Counted from the stretch's first letter, positions 8,787-18,376 are shown. The stretch: 64,000 bases of DNA from SHWC01 sp050173345 (GCA_050173345.1 JBFXKW010000002.1:62001-126000); one strand, 5' to 3'. Program-made: numbers and translations. The notes: generated by a model from the sequence alone, not told the origin.

Positions 8787-9776
8787 TCAGCTGCCGGCGC
8801 CGGCCATCCGCCGCGCCCGGCTCGGCCCGCGGGCACGGCGCGGCGCGAGCCGCCCGGCCAGGAACTCGACCGCGATCACGGTCATCAGCAGCGCGCCGGT
8901 GACGAGCTGCACGAGCGAGGCCGAGGTGCCCCGCGCCGCGAGCCCGGCCGCCACGCAGGAGAGGATCGCGACGCCGAAGGCGACGTTCAGCACGGTGCCG
9001 CGCCCGCCGTAGAGGCTGATGCCGCCGAGCAGGCAGGCGGCCGCGCCGGTGAGCAGCAGGTCGTCATAGTTCTGCGGCGCGGCGCTGCCGCCGCGTGTTG
9101 CCGCCAGCGCGCCGGCAAGGCTCGCGCAGCCGGACGAGATCGCGAAGCTCAAGGTAAGCGTCCGCACGCGCGGCACGCCGGCCGCGATCGCCTCGTTGCG
9201 CGCGCCGCCGATCGCGTAGATCTCGCGCCCCCAGCGGGTGAAGCTGAGGAACAGCCAGAGCAGCCCGAACACGAAGAGCGCGGTGATGCTGCTGACCGAG
9301 AAGATCGCGTAGCGCTCGAGCAGCGGGTCGGTGATCTCGAAGTTCTCGATGATGATCGGCTCGTGGCCGCTGAAGATGTAGGTCAGGCCGCGCAACATGA
9401 TCAGCGTGCCGATGGTGAAGACGAGCGAACTGATGCCGAGGCGGCCGATCACCATGCCCTGGAGCGCGCCGAACGCGACGCCGCACGCCGTCGCGATCAG
9501 GATGCAGCCGATCAGCCCCATTCCCGACATAAGCACCGTGATGATGGCGGCGAGCGCCGTCATCGAGCCGACCGAAAGGTCGAACTCGCCGGCGATCAGC
9601 GTGACCGCGAGCCCGAGCGCGACCAGCCCGACCAGCGAGAAGCCTTCGAGCACCGAATAGACGCTCGCCTCGCCGCGGAAGGTCGGCGTGAGCAGCGAAA
9701 TGACGATCCAGGTCACGGCGAGCGCCGCGAGCGGCAGCGCATAAGGCCGGAGGCGCATGGCGAGCCCGGCGATCAT
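8787..9776 (-). CDS. ABC transporter permease, RbsC/CUT2 type (second copy)
   Basis: 329 residues with 8-10 hydrophobic segments. It has the BPD_transp_2 pattern, including GLAVTLIAGEFDLSVGSM and a C-terminal LLTGAAACLLGGISLYGGRGT. It forms the membrane channel of a sugar-type importer together with the neighbouring permease. The ATG at 9776 overlaps the stop of the upstream permease by 4 nt (ATGA), which fixes the start. Two different permease genes with one fused ATPase suggest a heterodimeric channel. Confidence 0.88.
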   Translation of the reverse strand: MIAGLAMRLRPYALPLAALAVTWIVISLLTPTFRGEASVYSVLEGFSLVGLVALGLAVTLIAGEFDLSVGSMTALAAIITVLMSGMGLIGCILIATACGVAFGALQGMVIGRLGISSLVFTIGTLIMLRGLTYIFSGHEPIIIENFEITDPLLERYAIFSVSSITALFVFGLLWLFLSFTRWGREIYAIGGARNEAIAAGVPRVRTLTLSFAISSGCASLAGALAATRGGSAAPQNYDDLLLTGAAACLLGGISLYGGRGTVLNVAFGVAILSCVAAGLAARGTSASLVQLVTGALLMTVIAVEFLAGRLAPRRARGPSRARRMAGAGS

Positions 9777-10756
9777 CGGCGCAGGCCCCTGCGGCGGAAC
9801 AGGTCGAGGATCACCACCGCCGCCGCGACCACCGCGCCCTGCACCGCGAGGCGGCCGCCGGGGCTGAAGTCGTTGAGCACCATCATGTTGCCGATCACCG
9901 AGATGAGCAGCGCGCCGGCCGCCGAGCGCAGCGGCGAGCCCTGCCCGCCCCCGATCGCCGTGCCGCCGACCAGGAGCGCGGCGATGGCGCTGATGGTGAG
10001 CGTCGGGAAGGACTTGGCCGTGGCCTCGCCGAACGCCGCGCCCTCGAGGATCCCTGCGATGGCGACGCCGACCGAGAAGATCGCGAAGGCCACGATCGTC
10101 ACGCGCCCGAACGAGATGCCGCTGATCTCGGCGGTTGCGCGATTGGCGCCGACCAGCACGGTCTCCCGGCCGGTCACGGTGCGCGACATCACGAGCGTCA
10201 CCAGCGCGGTGAACACCAGGAAGACCAGCACGACGATGGGGACGCCGAAGACGTCGCCGCCACCCCATGCGGCCGGATGCTCGCCGACATTGACGATGCG
10301 CCCGCCGGTGATCTCCGAGACCACGCCGAAGATGATCGCGCCGGCGGCAAGCGTGGTGATCACCGGATTGAAGCCCGCCGCCACCACCACGCCCTGGAAG
10401 ACGCCAATGAGCACCGTGCCGAGCAGCACCAGGAGGATCGCGGCGGCCTGGTTCCAGCCCGCGCCGAGCAGCGCGACGAACGAGACCATCGCCGCCATCG
10501 CGGTCTGCGCGATGCCGAGCGAGACGAAGTTGCCCGACAGCGTCATCGGCGTCATGGCGACCGCGACGATGCCGATGATCGAGGCGTTCCGCACGATCGC
10601 GAGGATATTGTCGATGGTGAGGAAGCTCGGCGTGACGATGATGGCGACGATGATACCCGCCGCCGCGGGGCCGAGCACGGCAACCGGCAGCAACCAGTCC
10701 GGCCGCTGGCGGACGAGCGCCGTCGGCCGCGGCTCCAGCGGAAGGTCGGCGGTCAC
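9773..10756 (-). CDS. ABC transporter permease, RbsC/CUT2 type (first copy)
   Basis: About 327 residues from a GTG at 10756, 17 nt after the ATPase stop. An ATG at 10813 is in frame but would overlap the ATPase gene by 41 nt and add a basic stretch without homology. Multi-spanning, with MTPMTLSGNFVSLGIAQTAM and the C-terminal AIAALLVGGTAIGGGQGSP block of RbsC-like permeases. It shares its operon with the second permease. Start choice is uncertain. Confidence 0.82.
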   Translation of the reverse strand: MTADLPLEPRPTALVRQRPDWLLPVAVLGPAAAGIIVAIIVTPSFLTIDNILAIVRNASIIGIVAVAMTPMTLSGNFVSLGIAQTAMAAMVSFVALLGAGWNQAAAILLVLLGTVLIGVFQGVVVAAGFNPVITTLAAGAIIFGVVSEITGGRIVNVGEHPAAWGGGDVFGVPIVVLVFLVFTALVTLVMSRTVTGRETVLVGANRATAEISGISFGRVTIVAFAIFSVGVAIAGILEGAAFGEATAKSFPTLTISAIAALLVGGTAIGGGQGSPLRSAAGALLISVIGNMMVLNDFSPGGRLAVQGAVVAAAVVILDLFRRRGLRR

Positions 10757-10772
10757 GCCGTCACGCGCCCGC

Positions 10773-12305
10773 TCATGCCGCCTCCTGGTGCATGACCTCG
10801 CGGACGAGCGCATCCTCGGTCCATTCGTCGTGCGGCTTCATGGCGGTCAGGCGGCCGCGGTAGAAGGTGGCGATGGTGTCGGAGAGGCCGAGGATCTCGG
10901 CGGTATCCGAGCTCGCGACCACGATGCCGAGCCCTTGCGCGCACAAATCCCGCAAGTGCCGGTAGATGTCGGCCCGCGCGCCGACGTCGACGCCGCGCGT
11001 CGGCTCCTCGAGCAGCATCACCCGCGGCTCGCTGCCGAGCCACTTGCCGACCGCCACCTTCTGCTGGTTGCCGCCGCTGAGCGCACCCACAGCGGTCGCC
11101 AGACGCTTGACGTCGATCGCGAAGCGGCCGGCGATCTGGCTGGAGCGTTCGCGCTCGCGGCGCGCCGATATCCAGCCGGCGCTCGACACCGAGCGCACCC
11201 AGGGCGAGGACAGGTTCTCGCGGATCGAGCGCACCGCGAAGGTGCCGTCGCGCTTGCGGTCGGCCGAGCAATAGGCGACGCCGCGCCTGAGCGTGGCTGC
11301 GCGGCTCTTCAGCGGGAGCGCCGTACCATCCAGCGTGACGGTTCCCGCGAGCGGCGGCAGCATGCCGGCGAGCGCCTCGACCACCGCGCTCGCGCCGCTG
11401 CCCAATTGGCCGGTAAGGCCGACGATCTCGCCGGCACGCACCGCGAAGCCGACCGGCTCGGCGAGGCCGGGCGCCAGCAGGCCGTCGACCTGAAGCAGGG
11501 TCTGCTGGCCGAGCGTGCCGCGCGCCGGGAACATGGTCTCGAGCTCGCGGCCGAGCATCATGGTGATCACCGCATCGACGTCGAGCTCGGCGGTCGGCCG
11601 GGCCGGCAGGCTGCGGCCGTTGCGGAACACGGTGACCCGGTCGGCGATGCGGAACACCTCGGGCAGCCGGTGGGTGACATAGATGATGCTGCGCCCCTCG
11701 GCGGCGAGCCGCTTGATGACGGCAAGCACGCGCTCGATCTCGCGGTCCGCGAGCGCGGCGGTCGGCTCATCGAAGATGAGGATGCGTGCGTCGCGCACCA
11801 GGAGCCGCGCGATCTCGAGGAGCTGCATCTCGGCGACACTGAGCCGCTCGACCAGCGTGCCCGGATCGAGATGCTCCAAGCCGACCGCGGCGAGCAACTC
11901 GCGGGCGCGCGCCTTGAGGCGGTGCGGCAGCCAGAGCGCCGGCACGCCGGCCTGGCCGAGCACCAGGTTCTCGGCCACGCTCATCGTCGGCACCGAGCTG
12001 TATTCCTGGTGGACGACCGCGACGCCAGCCGCCTGCGAGCGCGAACTCGGGTAGAGCTCGGCCCTGGCGCCGTCGATCTCGATGCTGCCGGAATCGGGAT
12101 GCACCAGGCCGGACAGCACCTTGACCAGCGTGCTCTTGCCAGCCCCGTTCTCGCCGAGCAGTGCCATCACCTCGCCGGCGCGCAGCTCGAAATCGACCTC
12201 GGCCAGCGCCTGCACATTGCCGTAACGCTTGGAGAGGCGGCGCACGAGGAGGCGCGGCCCATCGGCCGCGCCTCCGCTGTCAATGCTGGCGCGTTCTGGA
12301 TTCAA
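10773..12305 (-). CDS. Sugar-type ABC transporter ATP-binding protein (RbsA/MglA-like, two domains)
   Basis: 510 residues with tandem ABC domains, as in RbsA. Domain 1: Walker A LGENGAGKSTL near 52-62, Walker B ILIFDEPTAAL. Domain 2: a degenerate Walker A (GQLGSGASAVV, lysine lost) typical of this family's second half, then LSGGNQQKVAVGKWL and LLEEPTRGVD. It powers import of the ligand bound by the protein encoded 12 bp upstream. Confidence 0.9.
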   Translation of the reverse strand: MNPERASIDSGGAADGPRLLVRRLSKRYGNVQALAEVDFELRAGEVMALLGENGAGKSTLVKVLSGLVHPDSGSIEIDGARAELYPSSRSQAAGVAVVHQEYSSVPTMSVAENLVLGQAGVPALWLPHRLKARARELLAAVGLEHLDPGTLVERLSVAEMQLLEIARLLVRDARILIFDEPTAALADREIERVLAVIKRLAAEGRSIIYVTHRLPEVFRIADRVTVFRNGRSLPARPTAELDVDAVITMMLGRELETMFPARGTLGQQTLLQVDGLLAPGLAEPVGFAVRAGEIVGLTGQLGSGASAVVEALAGMLPPLAGTVTLDGTALPLKSRAATLRRGVAYCSADRKRDGTFAVRSIRENLSSPWVRSVSSAGWISARRERERSSQIAGRFAIDVKRLATAVGALSGGNQQKVAVGKWLGSEPRVMLLEEPTRGVDVGARADIYRHLRDLCAQGLGIVVASSDTAEILGLSDTIATFYRGRLTAMKPHDEWTEDALVREVMHQEAA

Positions 12306-12317
12306 GCGATGAACCCG

Positions 12318-13412
12318 TCAGCCGCTGGCGCAGATCTCGTCCGCGTTGTAGCCCCAGATCAGTGTGTTGGCGACGCCATCCGCGCCGATCGCGGGAGCAT
12401 GCGGCATGTAGTTGTATTTCGCCGGCGGCGCGTTGTCGATCGGCGGCGCCTCGGGCGTGACCTCGAGCTGGATGATGTCGCCCTCGATCTTGCCATTGGC
12501 GACGAACTTCGCCGCCGTCCGCACCGCGAGCGCGCCTTCGACCGCCGCGGGCTGGATGCCGGTGCCGAAGGTCTCGCCGTTCTTCACCGCCTCCAGGCTG
12601 CCCGAGCAATCACCCGAGACGATGTAGACGTCCTTGCCGGGCGTGATGCCGTTCTCCTTGAGCGCGCGGATGATGCCGTTCGCGGCCTGCTGGTTGGAGA
12701 CGAACAGGAAGTCGAACTGGCCCTTGAACTTCGGCACCACCTGGCTGCCGATCTCATAGCCGGTCTCCGGGCTGTTCGGGCCCCACTCGGTGTGGATGAT
12801 GTTGAACGGCGCGTCCTTGGTGACCTCGAGGAAGCCCTTCATGCGCTCGACGCCGGTCTTCTCGCCGGCCGGATGCTGGAACACGAGCAGGTTGCCGCCC
12901 GGGCTCTTGAACTCCATGCCGGCCGCCTTCGCCGCATCGCGGGCCTGCAGCAGCATCTGCCCGAGGGTCCGGCCGATCAGGATCTGGTTAGCGCCGGAAT
13001 AGGCCTGCACGTAGGGCCAGGACTTCTCGTTCGGCTCCTGGGTAAGCTGGATCACCGGCGCGAGCTTCGAGAGCAGGCGCACATCGTTGATCGCTGCATC
13101 GGCCACCCATGGCCAGAAGATGATCGCGGCCGGCTTGACGCCGCTCGCGATGAGCTGCTGCACCTGCTGGTCCTGCTCGGGCTGCGAGAAGTTGTTCTGA
13201 TAGACGGTGAGCTTGTAGCCGAGCTTCGCGGCCTCCGCCTCCGCGCCCTTGATCTGGTTGGCGCCGTAGACGTTCGAGGCCGTGATCGTGAACATCACGA
13301 GATCCTTGCCGTCGCCTTGGACCGACCCGGTTCCTTCGGCGCTGACGGATTGGGAGCCCAGTATCAACGCGGTCGCACAGAGGACCGCGGCAACTCGCTT
13401 CAATGACCTCAT
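12318..13412 (-). CDS. Periplasmic sugar-type substrate-binding protein (RbsB-like)
   Basis: 364 residues with a Sec signal peptide: basic MRSLKR, a hydrophobic core, then SVSAEG around the cleavage site. The type I periplasmic-binding fold is visible (IKGAEAEAAKLGYKLTVY, QQVQQLIASGVKPAAIIFWP, FVSNQQAANGIIRALKENG). The ligand is not predictable. First gene of the operon reading through RbsA-like ATPase, two permeases, SDR and hydrolase. An AT-rich promoter-like segment with a small inverted repeat lies upstream. Confidence 0.88.
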   Translation of the reverse strand: MRSLKRVAAVLCATALILGSQSVSAEGTGSVQGDGKDLVMFTITASNVYGANQIKGAEAEAAKLGYKLTVYQNNFSQPEQDQQVQQLIASGVKPAAIIFWPWVADAAINDVRLLSKLAPVIQLTQEPNEKSWPYVQAYSGANQILIGRTLGQMLLQARDAAKAAGMEFKSPGGNLLVFQHPAGEKTGVERMKGFLEVTKDAPFNIIHTEWGPNSPETGYEIGSQVVPKFKGQFDFLFVSNQQAANGIIRALKENGITPGKDVYIVSGDCSGSLEAVKNGETFGTGIQPAAVEGALAVRTAAKFVANGKIEGDIIQLEVTPEAPPIDNAPPAKYNYMPHAPAIGADGVANTLIWGYNADEICASG

Positions 13413-13482
13413 CTGTGTCCCTCCCTGACGTGGCGCGTGTTGGGCGTTGAGATCGCGTCCTGTCCCCTTAAAGATAGAAGCG

Positions 13483-13496
13483 TTTACTTTTGTAAA
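13483..13496. promoter_or_regulatory. AT-rich inverted repeat, candidate operator of the RbsB-like operon
   Basis: TTTAC-TTTT-GTAAA in an AT-rich patch of an otherwise GC-rich region, about 71 bp before the RbsB-like start. On the minus strand TTTACA and TTTAAG are spaced like weak -35 and -10 elements. The rest of the 179-bp gap (13413-13591) also holds a GC-rich hairpin, GGCCGG/CCGGCC at 13524-13542, that may end the upstream pxpB transcript. Confidence 0.35.
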
Positions 13497-13591
13497 GGGC
13501 GCCCTCTGGGCTGTCAAGACGACGGCCGGAAGCGCGCCGGCCCGCCGCCGCCTCGGCGTTTCCGACCGCGCGGGCGCGGCGATGCCGCGGT

Positions 13592-14437
13592 CTAGTCGTC
13601 GGCGGAAGCAGCCTGCGTCGAGCCGTAGGTCTTCAGATAGGCGGCGACGTCGAAGACGCCTTCGGTGATCTCGTAGTCGTAGGCGCCGCGCTGCACCGCG
13701 TCCCAGATCTCGTCGTATTCGAGCGGGCTCACCGAGTAGTAGCGCAGCCGGTCGCCGGCCCTGAGCAGCACGCCGTTCTCGGGGAACGCCTTGTTGCGCG
13801 GCAGCGGCTCGTAGAGGTTGACGGCGAGCCGGCCGATCAGCTGATAGCCGCCCGGGCTCGCCACCGGATAGGGCCCGGTCGAGAAGCCCGCGAGTGCCAA
13901 GGTGCGCGCCGGGGTGAAGCTGCGCGGCACCTTGTATTTGGGCGCGGTGATCCACTTCGAGGGATCGAGCACGCGCGAGAAGTAGCAGCCCGGCGTGAAG
14001 CCGACGCAGACCACCCAATAGTCGGAGGCCGTGTGCGTCTCGATCACCTGCTCGACCGTCAGGTTGTTGAGGCGGGCCACATAGTCGATGTTCTTCTCGA
14101 CCTCGTAGCGGCGCGCGGTCTCGGCGCTCCAGGGGTCGTCGTACCAGACCGGGAGCCGCACATAGCGCGACGGCAGGGTGGCCGGGTCGCGCACCTGCGG
14201 CAGGAACGGGCGGATAATGGCTTCGAGGCGCGCATGCGAGGTCGCCTCCACGTCGAACACGATGCCGAGCTCGCGCAAGGACGGGATCACCTCGATGACG
14301 CCCTTGATCGCCTCCGCCTTCAGCGCTTCCTGCAGCTTGAGCACGCGGAAGTTCAGAAGCAGGTTGGCCTCGTCGCCGAACTCGATGGCGAGGTAGCGGT
14401 CGCCGAGCGGGCGGAAGACGGGCTCGTCGTAGATCAT
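13592..14437 (-). CDS. pxpB: 5-oxoprolinase subunit B / carboxyltransferase domain subunit 1 (KipI-like)
   Basis: 281 residues, somewhat longer than typical PxpB/KipI (about 220-240). It carries the allophanate-hydrolase subunit 1 pattern: RPLGDRYLAIEFG at the start, then LPVWYDDPWS, YWVVCVGFTPGCYFSR, and a C-terminal GYQLIGRLAVNLYEP. With PxpC and PxpA the family performs ATP-dependent 5-oxoproline opening; without PxpA the substrate is uncertain. Overlaps pxpC by 4 nt and ends an operon headed by an ABC importer. No pxpA (LamB/YcsF) is in the window. Confidence 0.82.
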   Translation of the reverse strand: MIYDEPVFRPLGDRYLAIEFGDEANLLLNFRVLKLQEALKAEAIKGVIEVIPSLRELGIVFDVEATSHARLEAIIRPFLPQVRDPATLPSRYVRLPVWYDDPWSAETARRYEVEKNIDYVARLNNLTVEQVIETHTASDYWVVCVGFTPGCYFSRVLDPSKWITAPKYKVPRSFTPARTLALAGFSTGPYPVASPGGYQLIGRLAVNLYEPLPRNKAFPENGVLLRAGDRLRYYSVSPLEYDEIWDAVQRGAYDYEITEGVFDVAAYLKTYGSTQAASADD

Positions 14438-15453
14438 GCGCCGCCCTCCAGCGCCTCATGGGCGGACCGGATCGCACGCCACTGGTTCACCGCCACCTCA
14501 CGCGCCTCCTCCGCCTCGATAGCCTTGAAGCGGAGCGCGACGCCCGGCACGAGCTGGCCCATCTTGCCGAGGTCGCTCGATATCACGGTCGCGATCTTGG
14601 CATAGCCGCCGGCCGTCGGGTTCTCGACCCCCATGACGATCGGCTCGATGCCGCCCGGCACCTGGATGCCGCCGATCGGGATCACGTCGTCCACGATGTC
14701 GGCGCGGCCCGAGCCGGCATCGCGCACCAGGTGCGCCGGCCGGTCGTGCAGCGTGAGCAGCGGGCCGATCAGCCGCATGCCCATGCGGTCGGCAAGCGGC
14801 GAGAGCTTCCACTCGACGCCGAGGAAGGTTTCGATCGCCTCGTCGGTGAACATGAAGTCCTGCGGCCCGAGCACGACGCGGATTTCGTTCGGGCTTGCCG
14901 GCCAGGGCGGCAGGCCGCCCGGCAGCTTGCGCCCGGCTACGCGCGCGAGCGGCTGGCGCGGCACGCCAAGCGGCAGCCGGTCACCGGGGCGGAGCGCGCG
15001 CCCCTCGAGCCCGCCCTGGCTGCCGCGGATATAGGTGGCGCGGCTGTGCAGATAGAACGGCACGTCGATGCCGCCGGCGACCGCGAGATAGCCGCGGGCG
15101 CCGCGCCGCACATACCCGAAGGCAAGCGTCGCGCCGGCGGGAACCGGCACCGCCTCGAACATCGGGATGGGCGCGCCGTCGAGCGTCGGCGCCATGTCGG
15201 CGCCGGTCAGCGCGATCACCGTCTCGGCGTGGAACTTCAAGGCCGGCCCGCGCAGCAGCATTTCGAGCCCGGCCTCGCCCGGCGGAAGCGGGCTGAGCGG
15301 CGGCGGCGTCGGGCGGTTGCCGACCAGGAGATTGCCGAGCGCAAGCGCGTAGTAATCCTGCGCGCCGGCCGGCGGTATGCCATGCGCCAGATGGCCCGGC
15401 CGGCCGCCGTCCTGCACCGTGGTCTGGATGCCGGCTTGAAGAACCTCGATCAT
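14434..15453 (-). CDS. pxpC: 5-oxoprolinase subunit C / biotin-dependent carboxyltransferase-like protein (KipA-like)
   Basis: 339 residues, normal for PxpC/KipA. It has the allophanate hydrolase subunit 2 signature near the N-terminus (QDGGRPGHLAHGIPPAGAQD) and the C-terminal MGVENPTAGGYAKIATVISSDLG block. Despite the family name these proteins need not bind biotin. It overlaps the ABC ATPase gene upstream and pxpB downstream by 4 nt each, so transport and ring-opening are translationally coupled. The imported substrate is likely a lactam, imide or related amide (inference). Confidence 0.85.
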   Translation of the reverse strand: MIEVLQAGIQTTVQDGGRPGHLAHGIPPAGAQDYYALALGNLLVGNRPTPPPLSPLPPGEAGLEMLLRGPALKFHAETVIALTGADMAPTLDGAPIPMFEAVPVPAGATLAFGYVRRGARGYLAVAGGIDVPFYLHSRATYIRGSQGGLEGRALRPGDRLPLGVPRQPLARVAGRKLPGGLPPWPASPNEIRVVLGPQDFMFTDEAIETFLGVEWKLSPLADRMGMRLIGPLLTLHDRPAHLVRDAGSGRADIVDDVIPIGGIQVPGGIEPIVMGVENPTAGGYAKIATVISSDLGKMGQLVPGVALRFKAIEAEEAREVAVNQWRAIRSAHEALEGGA

Positions 15454-16568
15454 GCTTGACCTTCGATCAGAGCGCCGTCGGTGTCGAACAGGCGGAGCGC
15501 GCCCGGATCGGCGTGAAGGCGCAGCGGCGTTCCGACCGGGAACGTCACGCCGGCATCCGTCTCGATCTGGATCGCGTCCTGCTCGTAGAGATATCCGGCA
15601 TCGGGAACGGGATGGCAGACGACGAAGTTGTTGCGGCCGAGATGCTCGGTCAGGCTAACCCGAACCGGCAAGCCCTCGCCATCGCTCGTTTGCGCGACCT
15701 TGAGCTGGTGCGGCCTGACGCCGACCAGCACCTCGCGCCCCGCCGGCAAAGCGAGGCCGGGCGGCGCCGGCAGGCTCGCCCCGGGCGCGCCGACCGCGCG
15801 CAGGCGCCCCTCCGCCGGCACCATGCGCAAGAGGTTCATCGACGGGCTGCCGATGAAGCGCGCGACGAACGTGTTGACGGGGCGCGCGTAGACATGGTCC
15901 GGCCGGCCGACCTGCTGCAGCCTGCCCTGCCGCATCACGGCGAGCGCGCTCGACAGCGTCATCGCCTCGGCCTGGTCGTGGGTCACGAAGATCACGGTGA
16001 CGCCGAGCGCCTGGTGCAGCCGGCCGAGCTCGATTCGCATCTGCTCGCGCAGCTTGAGGTCGAGGTTGGACAGCGGCTCGTCCATCAGGAAGACGCGCGG
16101 CTTGCGGATCATGGCGCGGCCGAGCGCGACGCGCTGCCGCTCGCCGCCGGAGAGCTGTGCCGGCTTCTTGTCGAGCAGCCGCTCGATGCCGAGGATTGCA
16201 GCGGTCTCCGCCAGCCGCCGCGCGATCTCGGCGCGCGGCACGCGGCGGTTGCGCAGGTTGAAGGTGATGTTCTGCGCCGCGCTCATATGCGGGTAGAGCG
16301 CATAGTCCTGGAACACCATCGCGATGTCGCGGTCGCGCGGCGAGAGCGCGGTCACGTCCTGCTCGCCGATGAAGACGCGGCCCCGGCTCGGATACTCGAA
16401 GCCCGCGATGATGCGGAGCAGCGTGGTCTTGCCGCAGCCGGACGGGCCGAGGATGGAGAAGAAGCTGCCGGGCTCGATCGCGAGGTCGACGCCGTCGAGC
16501 GCCGCGACCTCGCCGCCCGCATAGGTCTTGGCGATGCCTTCGAGTCGAACGCCGACCGCGCCGTCCAT
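15450..16568 (-). CDS. ABC transporter ATP-binding protein, CUT1/MalK-UgpC type
   Basis: 372 residues. Walker A GPSGCGKTT near 41-49, signature LSGGERQRVALGRAM, Walker B VFLMDEPLSNLD, H-loop FVTHDQAEA, then a C-terminal TOBE/MOI-type domain (from about 240) with GVRPHQLKV. It couples ATP hydrolysis to import by the two MalFG-like permeases directly upstream (junction of zero bp with the nearest). Overlaps pxpC by 4 nt. Confidence 0.9.
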   Translation of the reverse strand: MDGAVGVRLEGIAKTYAGGEVAALDGVDLAIEPGSFFSILGPSGCGKTTLLRIIAGFEYPSRGRVFIGEQDVTALSPRDRDIAMVFQDYALYPHMSAAQNITFNLRNRRVPRAEIARRLAETAAILGIERLLDKKPAQLSGGERQRVALGRAMIRKPRVFLMDEPLSNLDLKLREQMRIELGRLHQALGVTVIFVTHDQAEAMTLSSALAVMRQGRLQQVGRPDHVYARPVNTFVARFIGSPSMNLLRMVPAEGRLRAVGAPGASLPAPPGLALPAGREVLVGVRPHQLKVAQTSDGEGLPVRVSLTEHLGRNNFVVCHPVPDAGYLYEQDAIQIETDAGVTFPVGTPLRLHADPGALRLFDTDGALIEGQA

Positions 16569-17384
16569 CTATCTCAGCGCCCCGAGGCTGACGCCGCGCA
16601 CCATCTCGCGTTGGAGCAGGAAGACGACGATGACGAGCGGCGCGAAGGAGACCACCGCACCCGCGGTGAGGAAGCCCCAATCGGTCTGGAACGGCGTGAT
16701 CGTGCTGCCGAGCCTGACCGGCAGCGTGACCCATTTGTCCTTGGTGAGCAGGAAGGCGAACAGGAACTCGTTCCAGGCGAAGACGAAGGTGAAGATGGTG
16801 GTCACCGCGATGCCGCCCTTGCTCAGCGGCATGATGATGAAGAAGAGGATCTTGAGCGGCTTCGCGCCGTCCGCCGAGGCCGCCTCGTCGATCGAGCGCG
16901 GCACCTCGGCGAAGAAGCCCTGCAGCATCCAGATCGCGAAGGGCAGCGAGAACGAGAGGTAGACGAGCACGAGGCCGGGATAGCTGTCGAGCAGCTTGGC
17001 GCGGCTCAGGATCAGGTAGAACGGCACCACCACCGAGATCGGCGGCAGCATGCGGAGCGAGAGGATCCACATGCCGATCTGCTCGCGGCCGCGCAAGGAG
17101 GAGCGCGACAGCGCATAAGCCGCGAGCGAGCCGAGCAGGATCGAGAGGATCGTGGTGCCGCCCGCGACCGCCAGGCTGTTCAGCAGGTAGGCGCCATACC
17201 TCTTGTCGCGGAACAGCTCGGCATAGTTCTCGAGCGTCGGGATGAAGGCGAAGGAAGGCGTCAGGCCGGTCAGGCCGCCCTCGGGCTTGAGCGAGGTCAT
17301 CGCCGTCCACGCGATCGGGAACATCCAGGCCGCGAGCACGACGAGGAGCGGCGCCGCCCACAGCGCTGTCGGCCAACGGCGCAT
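16569..17384 (-). CDS. ABC transporter inner-membrane permease, MalG type
   Basis: 271 residues, six predicted membrane segments. The cytoplasmic EAA loop that docks on the ATPase is present (IDEAASADGAKPLKILFFI, then MPLSKGG). C-terminal permease partner of the MalF-like protein encoded 3 bp upstream. The substrate is unknown; operon context with PxpBC points to a nitrogenous compound rather than a sugar. Confidence 0.88.
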   Translation of the reverse strand: MRRWPTALWAAPLLVVLAAWMFPIAWTAMTSLKPEGGLTGLTPSFAFIPTLENYAELFRDKRYGAYLLNSLAVAGGTTILSILLGSLAAYALSRSSLRGREQIGMWILSLRMLPPISVVVPFYLILSRAKLLDSYPGLVLVYLSFSLPFAIWMLQGFFAEVPRSIDEAASADGAKPLKILFFIIMPLSKGGIAVTTIFTFVFAWNEFLFAFLLTKDKWVTLPVRLGSTITPFQTDWGFLTAGAVVSFAPLVIVVFLLQREMVRGVSLGALR

Positions 17385-17387
17385 CGC

Positions 17388-18341
17388 TCAGCCCCTGCCC
17401 TGCCCCACCACGCCCTGGCGCGAGATGGCGCGGATCAGGAGCGTGATGACGATCGAGACGACGGCGAGGAGGACCAGCGAGGTGGCCGCGGCGTCGCCCA
17501 TCTGGAAGTTGACGAAGGCGGTCTCCCAGATCAGCACCGGCAGCGTGTAGGAGGCATCGCCCGGCCCGCCCTGCGTGGTCGCGACGATGACCTCGAAGGC
17601 ACGCAGCAGGTCGATCAGCCGGAGCAGCAGCACGATGACGAGAACCCGCTTGATCAGCGGGATCGTGATCAGGAAGATCTGCCGCCACAGACTCGTGCCA
17701 TCCAGCTCGGCGGCCTCGTAGAGCGAGCGCGGCACGGCATACATGCCGGCGAGCACGATCAGGAAGACGAACGGCGTCCACTGCCAGACGTCGATCGCGA
17801 CGATGGCGAAGAGCGCGATGTCGGCGTCCGAGAGCCAGCCCAGCTTCGGGATGCCGACCAGCCCGAGCATGTAGTTGATGACGCCGAAATCCGGCTGATA
17901 CATGAAGCGCCACATCACTGCGGCAACGATCGGCGCGACGAGGATGGGCGTGGTCAGGAGCGTGCGCACGATCGACATGCCGGGCAGGTCGCGCAGGCGG
18001 TGGACCCAGGCCGCCAGCACGAAGCCGAGCACGAACTCGGCGCCGAGCGCCGTGAACGCGAAAACGAACATGCGCGCGAGCGCGGTATGAAACTTCTGCG
18101 ACGTGAACAGGTAGTAGAAATTGTCCGTGCCCACGAAGCGCGGCGGGGCGACCTGGAACAGGTTCTGCCGGTAGAGCGCGGTGTCGATCAGGAAGACGAC
18201 GGGGCCGATGACCAGCGCGAGAAGCACGACGACGGCCGGCGCCAGCATGAGGAGCGGTGCCAGCCGCTCGCCGCGATAGACGCGCGGGCGCTCGGCCGCG
18301 GCCCCGGTCGAGACGGCCGGCTCCGGCCCCGTCAGGCTCAT
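17388..18341 (-). CDS. ABC transporter inner-membrane permease, MalF type
   Basis: 317 residues, six or more membrane segments after a short cytoplasmic N-terminus. EAA loop: YEAAELDGTSLWRQIFLITI. It forms the heterodimeric channel with the MalG-like protein. It lies 35 bp downstream of the binding-protein gene. Its start at 18341 is the first good ATG after that gene. Confidence 0.88.
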   Translation of the reverse strand: MSLTGPEPAVSTGAAAERPRVYRGERLAPLLMLAPAVVVLLALVIGPVVFLIDTALYRQNLFQVAPPRFVGTDNFYYLFTSQKFHTALARMFVFAFTALGAEFVLGFVLAAWVHRLRDLPGMSIVRTLLTTPILVAPIVAAVMWRFMYQPDFGVINYMLGLVGIPKLGWLSDADIALFAIVAIDVWQWTPFVFLIVLAGMYAVPRSLYEAAELDGTSLWRQIFLITIPLIKRVLVIVLLLRLIDLLRAFEVIVATTQGGPGDASYTLPVLIWETAFVNFQMGDAAATSLVLLAVVSIVITLLIRAISRQGVVGQGRG

Positions 18342-18376
18342 CGGCGGGCGGTGCGGCGTGCCGCGGTTTCAAGCGC

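Noticed and set aside
8109..13406. A 1765-codon open frame on the plus strand
   Set aside because: It is antisense to six well-supported genes, has Arg/Ala/His-rich composition typical of GC-rich shadow frames, and shows no domain motif.
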